In this document: positions 9,557 to 20,850 of the stretch, one piece after another | How positions within the stretch are numbered: the stretch's first letter is position 1 | Layout of the letters: each line of letters opens with the position of its first letter | NCBI RefSeq assembly: GCF_023898315.1 | Contig: NC_064618.1 | Span: 185,123,548-185,187,547 of the forward strand | DNA from: Schistocerca nitens | Taxonomy: Eukaryota > Arthropoda > Insecta > Orthoptera > Acrididae | DNA length: 64,000 bases | Reading direction: 5' to 3' | The notes under the pieces: generated by a model | Seen by the model: the letters and a program-made list of their open reading frames with translations, nothing else | Databases searched by the model: none | What the model was told of the DNA's origin: nothing | Position numbers and translations under genes: made by a program

Positions 9557-10978
9557 CACTCCTGGAAATTGAAATAAGAACACCGTGAATTCATTGTCCC
9601 AGGAAGGGGAAACTTTATTGACACATTCCTGGGGTCAGATACATCACACGATCACACTGACAGAACCACAGGCACATAGACACAGGCAACAGAGCATGCA
9701 CAATGTCGGCACTAGTACAGTGTATATCCACCTTTCGCAGCAATGCAGGCTGCTATTCTCCCATGGAGACGATCGTAGAGATGCTGGATGTAGTCCTGTG
9801 GAACGGCTTGCCATGCCATTTCCACCTGGCGCCTCAGTTGGACCAGCGTTCGTGCTGGACGTGCAGACCGCGTGAGACGACGCTTCATCCAGTCCCAAAC
9901 ATGCTCAATGGGGGACAGATCCGGAGATCTTGCTGGCCAGGGTAGTTGACTTACACCTTCTAGAGCACGTTGGGTGGCACGGGATACATGCGGACGTGCA
10001 TTGTCCTGTTGGAACAGCAAGTTCCCTTGCCGGTCTAGGAATGGTAGAACGATGGGTTCGATGACGGTTTGGATGTACCGTGCACTATTCAGTGTCCCCT
10101 CGACGATCACCAGTGGTGTACGGCCAGTGTAGGAGATCGCTCCCCACACCATGATGCCGGGTGTTGGCCCTGTGTGCCTCGGTCGTATGCAGTCCTGATT
10201 GTGGTGCTCACCTGCACGGCGCCAAACACGCATACGACCATCATTGGCACCAAGGCAGAAGCGACTCTCATCGCTGAAGACGACACGTCTCCATTCGTCC
10301 CTCCATTCACGCCTGTCGCGACACCACTGGAGGCGGGCTGCACGATGTTGGGGCGTGAGCGGAAGACGGTCTAACGGTGTGTGGGACCGTAGCCCAGCTT
10401 CATGGAGACGGTTGCGAATGGTCCTCGCCGATACCCCAGGAGCAACAGTGTCCCTAATTTGCTGGGAAGTGGCGGTGCGGTCCCCTACGGCACTGCGTAG
10501 GATCCTACGGTCTTGGCGTGCATCCGTGCGTCGCTGCGGTCCGGTCCCAGGTCGATGAGCACGTGCACCTTCCGCCGACCACTGGCGACAACATCGATGT
10601 ACTGTGGAGACCTCACGCCCCACGTGTTGAGCAATTCGGCGGTACGTCCACCCGGCCTCCCGCATGCCCACTATACGCCCTCGCTCAAAGTCTGTCAACT
10701 GCACATACGGTTCACGTCCACGCTGTCGCGGCATGCTACCAGTGTTAAAGACTGCGATGGAGCTCCGTATGCCACGGCAAACTGGCTGACACTGACGGCG
10801 GCGGTGCACAAATGCTGCGTAGCTGGCGCCATTCGACGGCCAACACCGCGGTTCCTGGTGTGTCCGCTGTGCCATGCGTGTGATCATTGCTTGTACAGTC
10901 CTCTCGCAGTGTCCGGAGCAAGTATGGTGGGTCTGACACACCGGTGTCAATGTGTTCTTTTTTCCATTTCCAGGAGTG
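9557..10978 (-). mobile_element. Tc1-like transposon, copy 1 (1422 bp)
   Basis: The outer ends cactcctggaaatt... and ...aatttccag-type caggagtg are imperfect inverses of about 28 bp, each next to a TA (9555-9556 and 10979-10980). One long transposase frame lies on the minus strand. A second copy at 53193-54614 has exactly the same length with no indels, only substitutions. Equal length and open frames point to recent spread of this family. Confidence 0.93.
9712..10734 (-). CDS. Tc1-like transposase (copy 1)
   Basis: A 340-residue cut-and-paste transposase. I choose the ATG at 10734 (MPRQRGREPYVQLTDFERG) because the HTH domain starts there. The frame stays open for 72 codons upstream into the element end, which I read as leader. 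Residues about 10-55 form the first HTH, and a GTGPQRRTDARQ linker and a second HTH follow. Catalytic residues are D155 (FSDESRF), D244 (QQDNARPH) and E277 (SPDLSPIEHVW). The D-E gap is 32 residues, two fewer than the usual DD34E. The C-terminus is CIAAKGGYTLY. The copy at 53348-54370 differs at few residues. Nothing is frameshifted. Confidence 0.94.
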   Translation of the reverse strand: MPRQRGREPYVQLTDFERGRIVGMREAGWTYRRIAQHVGREVSTVHRCCRQWSAEGARAHRPGTGPQRRTDARQDRRILRSAVGDRTATSQQIRDTVAPGVSARTIRNRLHEAGLRSHTPLDRLPLTPQHRAARLQWCRDRREWRDEWRRVVFSDESRFCLGANDGRMRVWRRAGEHHNQDCIRPRHTGPTPGIMVWGAISYTGRTPLVIVEGTLNSARYIQTVIEPIVLPFLDRQGNLLFQQDNARPHVSRATQRALEGVSQLPWPARSPDLSPIEHVWDWMKRRLTRSARPARTLVQLRRQVEMAWQAVPQDYIQHLYDRLHGRIAACIAAKGGYTLY

Positions 10979-13046
10979 TATTTTATGTCAAAACCACACT
11001 ATTCCATGTCCTGTGTTATGGCGATTTCAGATACAGTACAGAATGTCAATTGACGGCAGGCAAGAGTAATACAAAACGTGTAATTAGTGAAGAAATATGT
11101 TTCCGAACATTCAGCATTACAAATGGAGTGTACATTTCGATTAATTACTTTTAAGTGTGAGGATGTGTTCACTCCAATACTTTTTCTTCTTAAAAGATAC
11201 TCGATCGAATACATGTGCAGCACAAAGGAGAAACTGATATTTTCACAAAATAAGGTGTGTAGTGGTATTCTCCGATAGTAGTTGAATCGATCGACTGACG
11301 GTGGCTTTACCCTCTGCTTAAGAAGCCTGTGGACACCAGTACTGTAATGATATGTGGCCAAATGCCTCTATGATGTGGCTCAACAACCATCCCCCGGCTA
11401 GGATATATGGTTTTCCGGCGGCAGGGAATCGAACCAGATCCTGCAACAGGCTGTCAGTGATACTAACTTCTATGTCGACGACACTTATTAGCTTCACAGC
11501 ATACAGTCAAAGTGACGAGAAAGAAAGGTTAGATATTGAGGTCTCTTCGCCCTTCGAATCTTTAGAGTTGACTGCTAAGCCGAAAAAAAAAAGGATTAGG
11601 GGAGAGGCAGGGGTCATTCGGTTGTGGTACGTTGTGGAAATAAACGAAGAAATAATTTTCAAATTACTATCCCAGGATCTGAACCCCGTTCTTTCAAAAA
11701 AAGAATTTAGTGCTGTAGGAATAGGTCAGCCTGTCTCAGCAGTATTACGGAGCCATACCGTTGAGCATGACTCGTGTATGTATTGTTGCTGAGGGCAAGA
11801 TCACAGTGGTACAGTTCTAAAGAACATAGAGAGATTAAAACATTGTGCCAGAAGCTGTCTACAAGGTGCGTAAATATGATATGTAGACAAAATCACAAAA
11901 TGTTCTCGTCCATCGAACACCTTAAAATCAAGGGACAAGTCTATGTACCTTTCCTCGCTTGGTTCTTGAGGAATTATAGTGATGGTTCCATACATACGGA
12001 TGAAATCGTAATAAACAATGAGTAAGGCATTGATGGCAGGGGATATATCCACGGAAACCACCTCTTACATTGTCGAAAGCCTATAAAAGAAAACACGCGG
12101 ATAGTCTTCGGCAGAGTTTCAGAGACGGTCGTCTGCGTGAGACACGGTGCATCACAAGGCGAGTTATGTTTGCAGGCTGTGGCGACGTCACCGCCACGTA
12201 TAAAACGCCGCACGCATAAAAGCAGACACAGGTGGCGGCGTCGAAGCTGTGTGCTATAGAGGTACGACGTGATGTCCTAATTAAACATGGCCCGTCCAGA
12301 ACAGATAAACTCTCGCTTATTTAGCCTCCTGTTTCAGATTCTTATTTAATTTCCTGTTTCAGATTCTTATGTGTGTCATCTTGTTTCTGCGAACGAGGAC
12401 ACCGAAGCTGCTCAACATCTGTTATCGAATCGATGAGGAGGCAGGCTTGCTGGCTCTCGAACTGACTTCACATTACGTTTTCATTTACCACCATGACGAA
12501 CCTTCATGGCTGCAACGGCTATGAGGTAGTGGACTACGTGGTTGCGATATTAAAACAGTGTGTACAAATATTAAAACGAATGTGTGAATATAAAAACTTG
12601 TGTATGATAAAAATGAATAAACGTAAAATACGAGGAAATCTGACCTTGTTCATAGACTGCTGTGTAAGTGTAATGGATGTGGAGGTATCTTTCTCAGAAA
12701 TTTCACTACTCTAGCAACAATTTAAAGCAAAAATATTTCCACCGAGCCTTTAAGAAACTGCTACCTATAAAAGAAAAGAAACAGTGTACTCACCAGCCTC
12801 TAAACTCCAAACTATGCAAAAAATGTAAGCAGGTGCTTATAATTTTGCCGTTACATCTCAGACATGTGAGAAATGACCCACCGGTTCTGTTTGCAGTAGC
12901 GATTTCGGTTTTTGTGCTATTTTAAGTAACTGCTATCTATGAAATCGTCAGTGCATATCCATAGGACAATCGTATTGTCATGCGTAATTGGTTGTAATAA
13001 GCAAAGCTGACAAATGCTACTGGCTCTGAAGAAGTCGAAAAAAAAA
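10979..13046. other. No recognisable gene; possible tRNA-like scrap near 11400-11480
   Basis: No transposon end or host exon is recognisable. Around 11415-11440 the minus strand reads ggttcgattccctgccgcc, which resembles a B-box/T-arm. Without a matching A-box I do not call it. A GC-richer stretch near 12060-12230 has no assignable function. Confidence 0.4.
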
Positions 13047-13402
13047 TCAGCCAACCAGTTGCCAAACAAAGGTTTAGTAGCCCTTGACCTATGTTTCAAC
13101 ATTTCTAAAAATATCTTCTTCAGAAGTTGTAGGCCTCGTTACATTAAATGATGGTTTATTAGATTAGCTGAAGTTGAGCGCCTCTTGTCATATGTAAAAT
13201 AGACAAAAGAAAAATAATCCCAAGCTATGGCTTTAGATAGCAATCATATTACATTTATCGTACTTCAGAATGAATGGTCACTGGTAAATGCCCACTGGTA
13301 GAAGCTCTTGTCAACACAAAATTATAACAGGTTGCACAGGATAAAATAATTGTATACGTTGCATGTGTATCATGACAGAGACGAAAGCAACTGGTTGGCT
13401 GA
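13047..13402. mobile_element. Possible MITE bounded by 16-bp inverted repeats
   Basis: tcagccaaccagttgc at 13047-13062 is exactly inverted at 13387-13402 (gcaactggttggctga). The 324-bp interior has no coding potential. No clear target duplication is visible, so it could also be one hairpin-prone end of a larger element. Confidence 0.45.
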
Positions 13403-14590
13403 CGTTTTTGTAACCTCTTATGATCCACACAGTTGCTGATTCGACGCCACATTTAAGATGTTGCCGTCGGCTCTATCTGTTCTACTGATTAAACACTAAT
13501 TTGCTCATTTGTATAGGACGTAATCTATCTCTGGTATGGGGGTCTTCCAAATATCTGTGCGAACACATGCAAACCGAAAATATTGATATGAGAGTAGAGA
13601 AATCGATTACATACATTATGCAAACCCACATGCTGCTTAGCGGTGTGCTGCAACTTTGATATATGCCTCACACATCAGCCACAGATCAAGCACCTTCCCT
13701 GCAGTTCTGCAACATGCCGGTGTCACAAGGGCCTAGTTTCCTACGTAATGTTCAACATGAGTTCCATGCGGTCATGTCAGACGCTTAACATATATGTAAA
13801 GCCATAGACAATATTTACTCAACGTGGGGCTGCAGAATTACTCTCCGCCACACACCATAAGGCAATTAAACTAAAAAAGTATGTAATTACTGACTGTATT
13901 TGTTCTATAATTGTATTTGTTCTACAATTCCTGTTACTGAATTCTTGAGTTCCTTTCTTTCCTACAGCCCTGTCGACAAACGGTCACATCATACCTTTAC
14001 TTGTTACGTGATTCGCAGTTACGCAGCGTCTTTCTCTTTTGTGTGTAGAATAAAATACTTACGTTAAAATGACTTAATATTGTTTTGTTCACTAACCGTC
14101 TGGCAACTAATTAGAAAAATTTATTCTCGTGTCAATGATTTACTTAATTTGTGCCCGTGTGTTCTCTCGTCAGTGATAGTTACAGTTCTCTTTTAGAGAA
14201 GTAAAATTTTTGAGAAGTTTGATTATTAAATAACTACGATACGATAAGTATGTATGTGAACTTGTAGAACAGCTTCGACATTAGTCTTGCACAGAGTGAA
14301 TAGCACATACACATCAATAGCGAATTTTATAAAACTAGACTTGTTCAAGTACGTAGTGGAGTTGATATTCGTGGAATATCAATTCCAGTTTAAGGTATCC
14401 GTATTGGACGTGAATATGGATGTTCCCCATCTATGTATGTTCAGAGAATAGTCTCAGCTTTTTGTGTAAATAAGCACCTCATACACAAATAAGCCAGAAC
14501 ATATGACTACCGACCTACTATCGATATAAACTCGTCCAGGTGATAGCAACGTCACCTGGCGAGGAATGACTGGTAGTCATACACACACAC
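13403..14590. other. No recognisable feature
   Basis: AT-rich, with only short meaningless frames. Confidence 0.45.
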
Positions 14591-15159
14591 GGTGCGTGTA
14601 GTATCGTTGAGCATAATGTCCGTGTGGAGAATGGGGAAGGAACGTGATTAGTCTGAGTTTGAATGGCAGATTGCGATGGCCCGGGGGCTCGGCAAGAGCA
14701 TTTCGGAGCCTGCACGACTTGTCTGGTGTTAGAAGAGTGCTATGGTGACTGCCTACAACACCTGACGAAACACCCAGATGTCGTGAGGTTGGGCTTCCAT
14801 GCCTCGTTACTAATGTCGGACGTCATGGCTGAGCAGACTGGTAAAACAGAAAAGGTGGGGAACGATGGCGGAATTAGCGTCAGACTGTAATGATGAACAG
14901 CGTACAATTCTTATAGTTTCCGATACCTCCTTCATCATGCCGATGGGAAAGAGCGAATCTGTCGTCTTCCAGGGGAACCACTCCTTGACATTTGTACTTC
15001 GGAATGGAGGCTTCGTTGTGCTCTAGGGAACGTTCAGATGGGCATCCACGGGTTTAGTGGAGCTCTTGCAAGGCGCCATGACAGCCAAGGAGCATCGTAG
15101 ACTGGTTGCAGACGACGTACACCCCTTCATGACGATCATGTTTTCCGACGGCAGTGGCA

Positions 15160-15318
15160 CTGAAACTTCCTGGCAGATTAAAACTGTGTGCCGGACCGAG
15201 ACTCGACCTCGGGAAGGCAAAGTTCCCGAGTTCGAGTCTCGGTCCGGCACACAGTTTTAATCTGCCAGGAAGTTTCATACCAGCGCACCCTCCGCTGCAA
15301 AGTGAAAATCTCATTCTT
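15160..15318. mobile_element. Hairpin element, SINE-G family, with 55-bp inverted arms
   Basis: Bounded by the 10-bp duplication ggcagtggca (15150-15159, 15319-15328). The arms, about 15161-15215 and 15222-15277, are almost perfect inverses around a short loop, so the single strand would fold into one long stem. The arm includes ttcgagtctcggtccggcac, a tRNA-like T-arm. The tail ctgcaaagtgaaaatctc matches the end of the SINE-G copy that ends at 37837. It looks like an internally deleted or foldback SINE-G. It sits in a Tc1 relic. Confidence 0.8.
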
Positions 15319-15436
15319 GGCAGTGGCATATTACAATAAGATAATGCGCCATATCACGAGGCCCGGAATGTGATGGGTTGGTTAGACGAACGCAGTGGCG
15401 AGTCCACTTGATGTGCTGGCCCTCCAGGTCGTTATA

Positions 15437-16709
15437 CAAGGTGCATTCAAGTTCTAAGGCCTCCGATTTTTTTTTCTAATTAACTACTCACCCGAAATCG
15501 AAGAAAGTGGCGTTACTTCTCGACGTAATCGCCCTGCAGACGTACACATTTTTCACAACGCTGACGCCATGATTCCATGGCAGCGGCGAAGGCTTCTTTA
15601 GGAGTCTGTTTTGACCACTGGAAAAATCGCTGAGGCAATAGCAGCACGGCTGGTGAATGTGCGGCCACGGAGAGTGTCTTTCGTTGTTGGAATAAGCCAA
15701 AAGTCACTAGGAGCCAGGTCAGGTGAATAGGGAGCATGAGGAATCACTTCAAAGTTGTTATCACGAAGAAACTGTTGCGTAACGTTAGCTCGATGTGCGG
15801 GTGCGTTGTCTTGGTGAAACATCAGGAAGGAATTTGTTCTTCAAAACATTTTCGTAGGATGCACCTGTTACCGTAGCGCACTTTGGAACGCAATGGGTAA
15901 GGATTACGCCCTCGCTGTCCCAGAATATGGACACCATTATTTTTTCAGTACTGGCGGTTACCCGAAATTTTTTTGGTGCGGTGAATCTGTGTGCTTCCAT
16001 TGAGCTGACCGGCGCTTTGTTTCTGGATTGAAAAATGGGATCCACGTCTCATCAACCGACGAAAAGAAAGTCCCACTCATGCTGTCGTTGCGCGTCAACT
16101 TTGCTTGGCAACATGCCACATGGGCAGCCATGTGGTCCTCCATCAGCATTCGTGGCACCCACCTGGATGACACTTTTCGCATTTTCAGGTCGTCATGCAG
16201 GATTGTGTACACAGAACCCACAGAAATGCCAACTCTGGAGGCGATCTGTTCAACAGTCATTCGGCGATCCACCAAAACAATTCTCTCCAATATCTCGAAC
16301 ATGTCGTCAGACCGGCTTGTGCAAGCCCGAGGTTGTTTCGGTTTGTTGTCACACGATGTTCTGCCTTCATTAAACTGTCGCACCCACAAACGCACTTTCG
16401 ACACATCCATAATTCCATCACCACATGTCTCCTTCAATTGTCGATGAACTTCAATTGGTTTCACATCATGCAAATTCAGAAAACGAATGATTGCACGCCG
16501 TTCATGTAAGGAAAACGTCGCCATTTTAAGTATTTAAAACAGTTCTCATTCTCGCCGCTGGCGGTAAAATTCCATCTACCGTACGGGGCTGCCATCTCTG
16601 GGACGTATTGACAATGAACGCGGCCTCATTTTAAAACAATGCGCATGTTTCTATCTCTTTCCAGTCCGGAGAAAAAAAATCGGAGGCCTTAGAACTTGAA
16701 TGCACCTCG
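15437..16709 (-). mobile_element. Mariner element, defective
   Basis: TA duplications lie at 15435-15436 and 16710-16711. The terminal inverted repeats run about 36 bp: c(a/g)aggtgcattcaagttct continues through aaggcctccgatttttt at both ends, with one mismatch. The element is 1273 bp, a normal mariner size. The transposase on the minus strand is frameshifted. It landed inside the older Tc1-like relic just before that relic's LNAIEHIW block. Confidence 0.92.
15513..16524 (-). pseudogene. Mariner transposase, frameshifted
   Basis: The start is MATFSLHERRAIIRF at 16524. The N-terminal two-thirds, with HTH and the first catalytic aspartate (SSVDETWIPFF), is open to 15958. A shift near 15965 moves to the KKFRVTASTEKIMVSIFWD frame. 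A second shift near 15825 moves to MFHQDNAPAHRAN...YSPDLAPSDFWL, where D and D are 34 residues apart, the canonical mariner DD34D. A third shift near 15620 carries the C-terminus (AMESWRQRCEKCV) to about 15513. All catalytic residues survive but the frame is broken at least three times, so no full protein is made. Confidence 0.9.
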
Positions 16710-16915
16710 TATCTTAACGCGATCGAACACATCTGGGGTGGGATTGAACGTGGCGTCAGAGCATATCACCCTCTTCCCGGAAATTACAGGAATTAGGTGA
16801 TCTGTGCGTGCAGATGTGGTGCCACGTCCCTCCAGCGACCTACCACGACCTCACTGTTCCCATGCGACGACGCGTCGCCGCTGTTACCGTGTAAAAGGTG
16901 GAGAGACCGGCTAGT

Positions 16916-17895
16916 AGGTGTACAGTTTAGAGATAGCCGGCAGTAGGCTAGTTGTTCGATCACTCTTTGGCGGTTTCAGAAATGTTTTCGTCTTCGGTAT
17001 GACCACTAGTTCGTACAGCAGTGATTTTGAGTGGTTTGAATCTTACAACTCTTAGTTTTCCGGAAGGCCTTTTCTGTCCAAAGCTCATGCAATTCCTGTA
17101 AATTACGGGAACGATATTTGTAGGTGCGAAATTTACGCCCGTTTGCATTCCACATGGGTTCCCTTGCATTAGTATATGGTAAATTTTATGGACACTGTAT
17201 TAACGCGAGTTTACAATCATGTTCTTCAAACCTCTCGGGACAATGAATCCAAAATAGTCTCTTATTTTCGCTCAATGGTACAGGGGTGTGCAATGGATCA
17301 CATACTGAATATCCTGACCCGTGGGACGTGAGCGTAGGATTATGGGATGGAGGGGGTAGGGAGGTTCTAGCGAATTTGTTTCACAAGATTAAACCGCATT
17401 AGAAATGAAAAATATTTCAGTGCATTCGCACATAGTAGTTCAGAGTAACACATTCAACATTCTCTATATGATGTGTAGAGACCTCGTGTGCAAAAGTGAT
17501 ATGGAGGGAGCGTTCGTCTCTCCCTCCAGGACACTGTGGATACGACTGGTCGGTCGTAGGAGTAAAGTGGCTAAGGCAAGGCAGACGATGTGAATGTAAA
17601 CTCTCAATCGTTTTAACAAGCTGGAGCAGTTACATGTGCGCGGTCTCCTTACGCTGTACAGCCTGGCGTAGTCCATTGATGGTTTCCCCCCGCTACAGCA
17701 CAATCGGTGCCCTTGAACGTTACACACGCAGCAGGGTTCACGCATGCACACGACACGCTGAGTACCGCCAGCCGCCGACACCTAAGGCTAGTATAATATT
17801 CCTGCAGGCTGTAGGCATCTCCGAGTAATACCTGCGACCAGTTTCGTCATTTGTTTTTGTATTTGTTCCCGTTTCTGTAGTCTACAATTTCTACC
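16916..17895. other. No recognisable feature
   Basis: Short frames only. No element ends are recognised. Confidence 0.45.
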
Positions 17896-17899
17896 CCTA

Positions 17900-18780
17900 A
17901 CAGCTCCATCTAGAACTGTAGACCTTATCCCATGAGGCCTTAACACATGTCCTCTCATCCTGTCCCTTCTTATTGGCAGTTTTTTTTCTTACATTCCCTT
18001 CTTCGCCGATAATGCGTAACCTCATCAGTTCTAATTTTGAACATTTTTCTGTATCACCATATTCACGTACTTCTGTTCTCGTCCATGATTCACTATCATA
18101 CAATGGTGTCCTCCAAATGCACAGTCTCAGAAATTTGTCCCTCAAATTAAGGCTTATGTTATATACTCGTACTAGTGGACTTCTCTTGAGCAGGTGTGCC
18201 CCTCTTGCCTGTGCTAATCTGCCTTTTACGTACTTTTTACTTCGGATTTTCCTAACTTCAACAATTTTGATGTTAAGTTTCTCAGTATTCTCATTTATGC
18301 TTCTTCACATTACTTTCTTCTTTCTTCGGTTTACCCTCAATACTTATTTTTTTCTCATAAACTGTTCTTTCCTTTCAACATATTCAGTAATTATTCTTTT
18401 CCTTCACCTAGGATGGCAGTGTCATCAGTGAATCTAATCATTGCTATCCTTCCACTCACAATTTTCATCCCACTCTTCAACCTTTCTTTTATTTCTGCCA
18501 TTGTTTCTTTGATGCTTAACTTGAACACTAGTGGCCAAAGGCTGAATGCCTCCCACCACTTTGTATCCAACTACTTCGTTCCTGCTCTTCCAATCTTATT
18601 GTTCACTCTTGGTTGTTGTGCGTATTGTATACTATCCGTATTTCCCTACAGATCACTCCTATTTATCTCAAACTTTTGATCATCTCGCACCATTTCACAT
18701 TATCGAGCGTTTTTTTTTTCCGGTCAACACATTCTATTAATGCTTCCTGATTTTCCTCAGTGTTGCTTCTATTATCATGC
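17900..18780 (-). pseudogene. LINE reverse transcriptase remnant (RTE/Jockey-like)
   Basis: Minus-strand conceptual translation shows, in order, NVKW and IGVICREIRIVYN (downstream of RT motif A, near 18650-18710), RFTDDTAILGEG (the YADD-type catalytic box, near 18400-18440) and LYDSESWT plus MRLRIIGEE (the C-terminal domain, near 17990-18110). Frames change and stops occur throughout. This is the usual order of an insect non-LTR retrotransposon RT and its C-terminal part. The endonuclease end is missing or unrecognisable. The clade is uncertain. Confidence 0.65.
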
Positions 18781-19492
18781 TCTTCAACTGATTAGCCTGT
18801 TGTGGTATTCCTTGTCGCAGTATCTACAGCCTTTATAGAACTTACAAATGTGTATCATCATTACTCAGTGCTCTGGTGCGCCATTCCCTTCCACACCGGT
18901 TCTTTTGGACTGTGCCTTTGAGCTTCAATCAGATTTTCTCGTCGTTATTAAATTATGATAGGAGCCTGTAACTGACATTTGGTACGCCTTAGGATCAAAT
19001 ATATGGATTCGGAATATCAATATGTCCATGGTATAATCCACCTAGAAACCTCCCGTGCCTTTTCCACGTATATCTACCATTCATGTGGCTCTTGAACAGT
19101 GTATTCGCTATTACTAGCTACCTTTACTGCAGAGCTCAATAGGGGTTTCTCCCCTCTCCTTCCTACCACCGAGCATATTTTTCACCCGTAACAATGACAT
19201 CAGTTACTTTCCCTACAACCGTCTTACAATACTTCATGATTATTAGATCAACAACTCCTTTTACGTAATGAAATACCCATTCAGTATCCTCATATACTTT
19301 CTCTATATCCTAATTTTTTACTTATGAAGGCGGCATGTACATCATGTTTGTTGGCATTGTTTTGCTGCCATTTTTCATGAGAAGAACCCGACTACAGAAC
19401 TGTTCCTAATAATTCACTCTCTGCCTTTTGTTATTCATATCGAATCGTATTTGCGTCGCAAGTTTTCTTGCTGCTTTTGATATTTATATCTA
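18781..19492. other. No recognisable feature
   Basis: Pyrimidine-rich AT sequence between the LINE remnant and a mariner left end. No gene is visible. Confidence 0.4.
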
Positions 19493-20450
19493 GGTTGGTG
19501 CACATGTTAGTTGGGTATTTGTTTTGCATGTTGGTTTTTCTGGCTGCTGTGGGGTTAATTATCTACTGTCATTTTTTATTTGTGTCTCACTGCCGATATT
19601 TGAGTTTAAATGTAGTCATTTTGTCATTTGGAAATAGTGAATGGGCCTGCGGACGTTAGGAATTAGTGAGCGAAATGCAGAAATCGGAACATTTCCTACA
19701 CATTCTTCTGTTTGAGTTCGGTAGAGGGGTGACAGCCAGAAACATTTGCGACGTGTATGGGGATAACGCTATTGGGCCTGGCATGGCAAGAAAATGGTTT
19801 CCTGGTTTTACGGAGGATCGTTTCGATATAAGTGACTCTCCATGTTCAGGAAGACATTCGGAGTTCGGTGAAGTTTGTTTAAACGCATTAAACCACAGTT
19901 ATCCCCGTCATTGCACTCGACAACTGGAAAATGTGATGAAGTGTGATAGTTCCACCATCGCGCTACATTTGCATGCAATTGGGAAGTTTAAAAGTCGCGT
20001 ATATGGATACAGCATGCACTAAGCCAAAATCACAAAAATCGTCGGGTGACCATATGAGCTCCTGGAGCCGCAGCAGTCCACCATAACCGACTGCATGCAG
20101 AGCAGTCTTGTCCCAGCTGAATACGGTATCCTCTTTTTTCCAAAATAACTGGTACAGCCAGCTAGCATCCCAACCAAACGGAAGTCATTAAGCTGATTTT
20201 TGGCGGCTCGTGGACGAGACGAATTTAAGCACCTATGACAGGACGTGTTTTCAGTAAATATGCATCCCGACTGTGTTTCTTTGGTAGGGTTCGACGAGCT
20301 GAAGATCATGGCTTTTGCATCAGTTACTATGTACGCAACGATGCCCCCACAACATTTGACTGGCCTGTCCGCTCTAAGAAATACATAATATGGGAAACGA
20401 CAAATGCAAACAATATGGGTGATTTTAGCTAAATATCTTAGCATGCGGAT
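19493..20450 (+). mobile_element. Mariner remnant with its left end
   Basis: A typical mariner terminus, ggttggtgcacatgttag, follows TA at 19491-19492. About 180 bp of leader precedes a transposase frame. No opposite terminus is visible, so the right end is lost or diverged. It is a different mariner lineage from the element at 15437. Confidence 0.75.
19675..20330 (+). pseudogene. Mariner transposase N-terminal relic
   Basis: The ATG at 19675 opens a 115-codon frame with the mariner N-terminal domain: HILLFEFGRG, ARNICDVYGDNAIG, ARKWFPGF, FDISDSPCSGR and HCTRQLENVMKCDSSTI, the paired HTH region, ending near the KFKSRVYGY linker. The frame stops at 20020. Further relics (AKITKIVG, LLEPQQS) follow in other frames. 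The catalytic blocks are not recognisable. It cannot encode an active enzyme. Confidence 0.8.
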
Positions 20451-20628
20451 TCCAGAAAATTTGATGGAAGAGGAGGCTCAGATCTAAGTAATGTGCAGAT
20501 AAAGACAGGATGTTACAATGTTTTACTAACAGCCCTAACACTTCTGCTGGGAGGCTTGGAGGGGGCTGTTTCATAGATTCACCTGGGTTTACTTCTATCT
20601 GCGGAGAGAGGCAGTAACCGACACTTCA

Positions 20629-20850
20629 GGAAGAGGAGATTAGTGTTTAACGTTCCATCGACTACTAGGTCGTTAGAGACGGAGCACAAGCTCGGATTGT
20701 GGAAGGATAGGGAAGCAAATGGGCCGTGCTCTTTCAAAGAAGTCCTCCAGGCATTTGCCTAAAACCTAAATCAGGATGGCTGGACGCGGAACTGAACCGT
20801 CGTCCTCTTAAGTGTGCCAACCACTACGCTACATCGCTCGATCCGACACT
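20629..20850 (-). mobile_element. SINE-E, tRNA-like on the minus strand
   Basis: A block from gaagaggagattagtgttta to cgctacatcgctcgatcc. On the minus strand it reads as a tRNA-like head (gtagcgtagtggttggcac A-box region, then a ggttcagttccgcgtcc B-box-like run) followed by a body containing cctaaatcaggatgg. I recognise it as a repeat widespread in orthopteran sequence. A related fragment lies at 9215-9312. The ends are approximate. Confidence 0.65.

Larger units (their letters stand above)
14600..16915 (+). pseudogene. Tc1-like transposase relic, split by two later insertions
   Basis: N-terminal HTH-like coding (FEWQIAMARGLGKS, near 14657) is followed by decayed middle parts. After a hairpin element (15160-15318) come a catalytic DNAPYHEAR-like block near 15340 and GWLDERSGEST. 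The frame is then cut by a mariner (15437-16709) and resumes with LNAIEHIWGGIERG (about 16713-16755), which holds the catalytic glutamate. Stops and indels are scattered. The coding logic continues exactly across both insertions, which supports the insertion boundaries. Outer termini are not identified. Confidence 0.75.

Noticed and set aside
9585..9875. Several 80-215 codon plus-strand frames over the Tc1-like copies (also 53221-54628)
   Set aside because: They are antisense to the transposase, repeat in both copies and have no recognisable domain.
12060..12240. GC-richer stretch with tataaaa-like boxes, considered as a host promoter
   Set aside because: No downstream coding exon, splice pattern or conserved core element could be supported.
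17897..18431. Long plus-strand frame 17973-18431 with hydrophobic composition, considered as a membrane protein
   Set aside because: The minus strand here reads as a LINE reverse transcriptase in order. The plus frame is its antisense and pyrimidine-rich.
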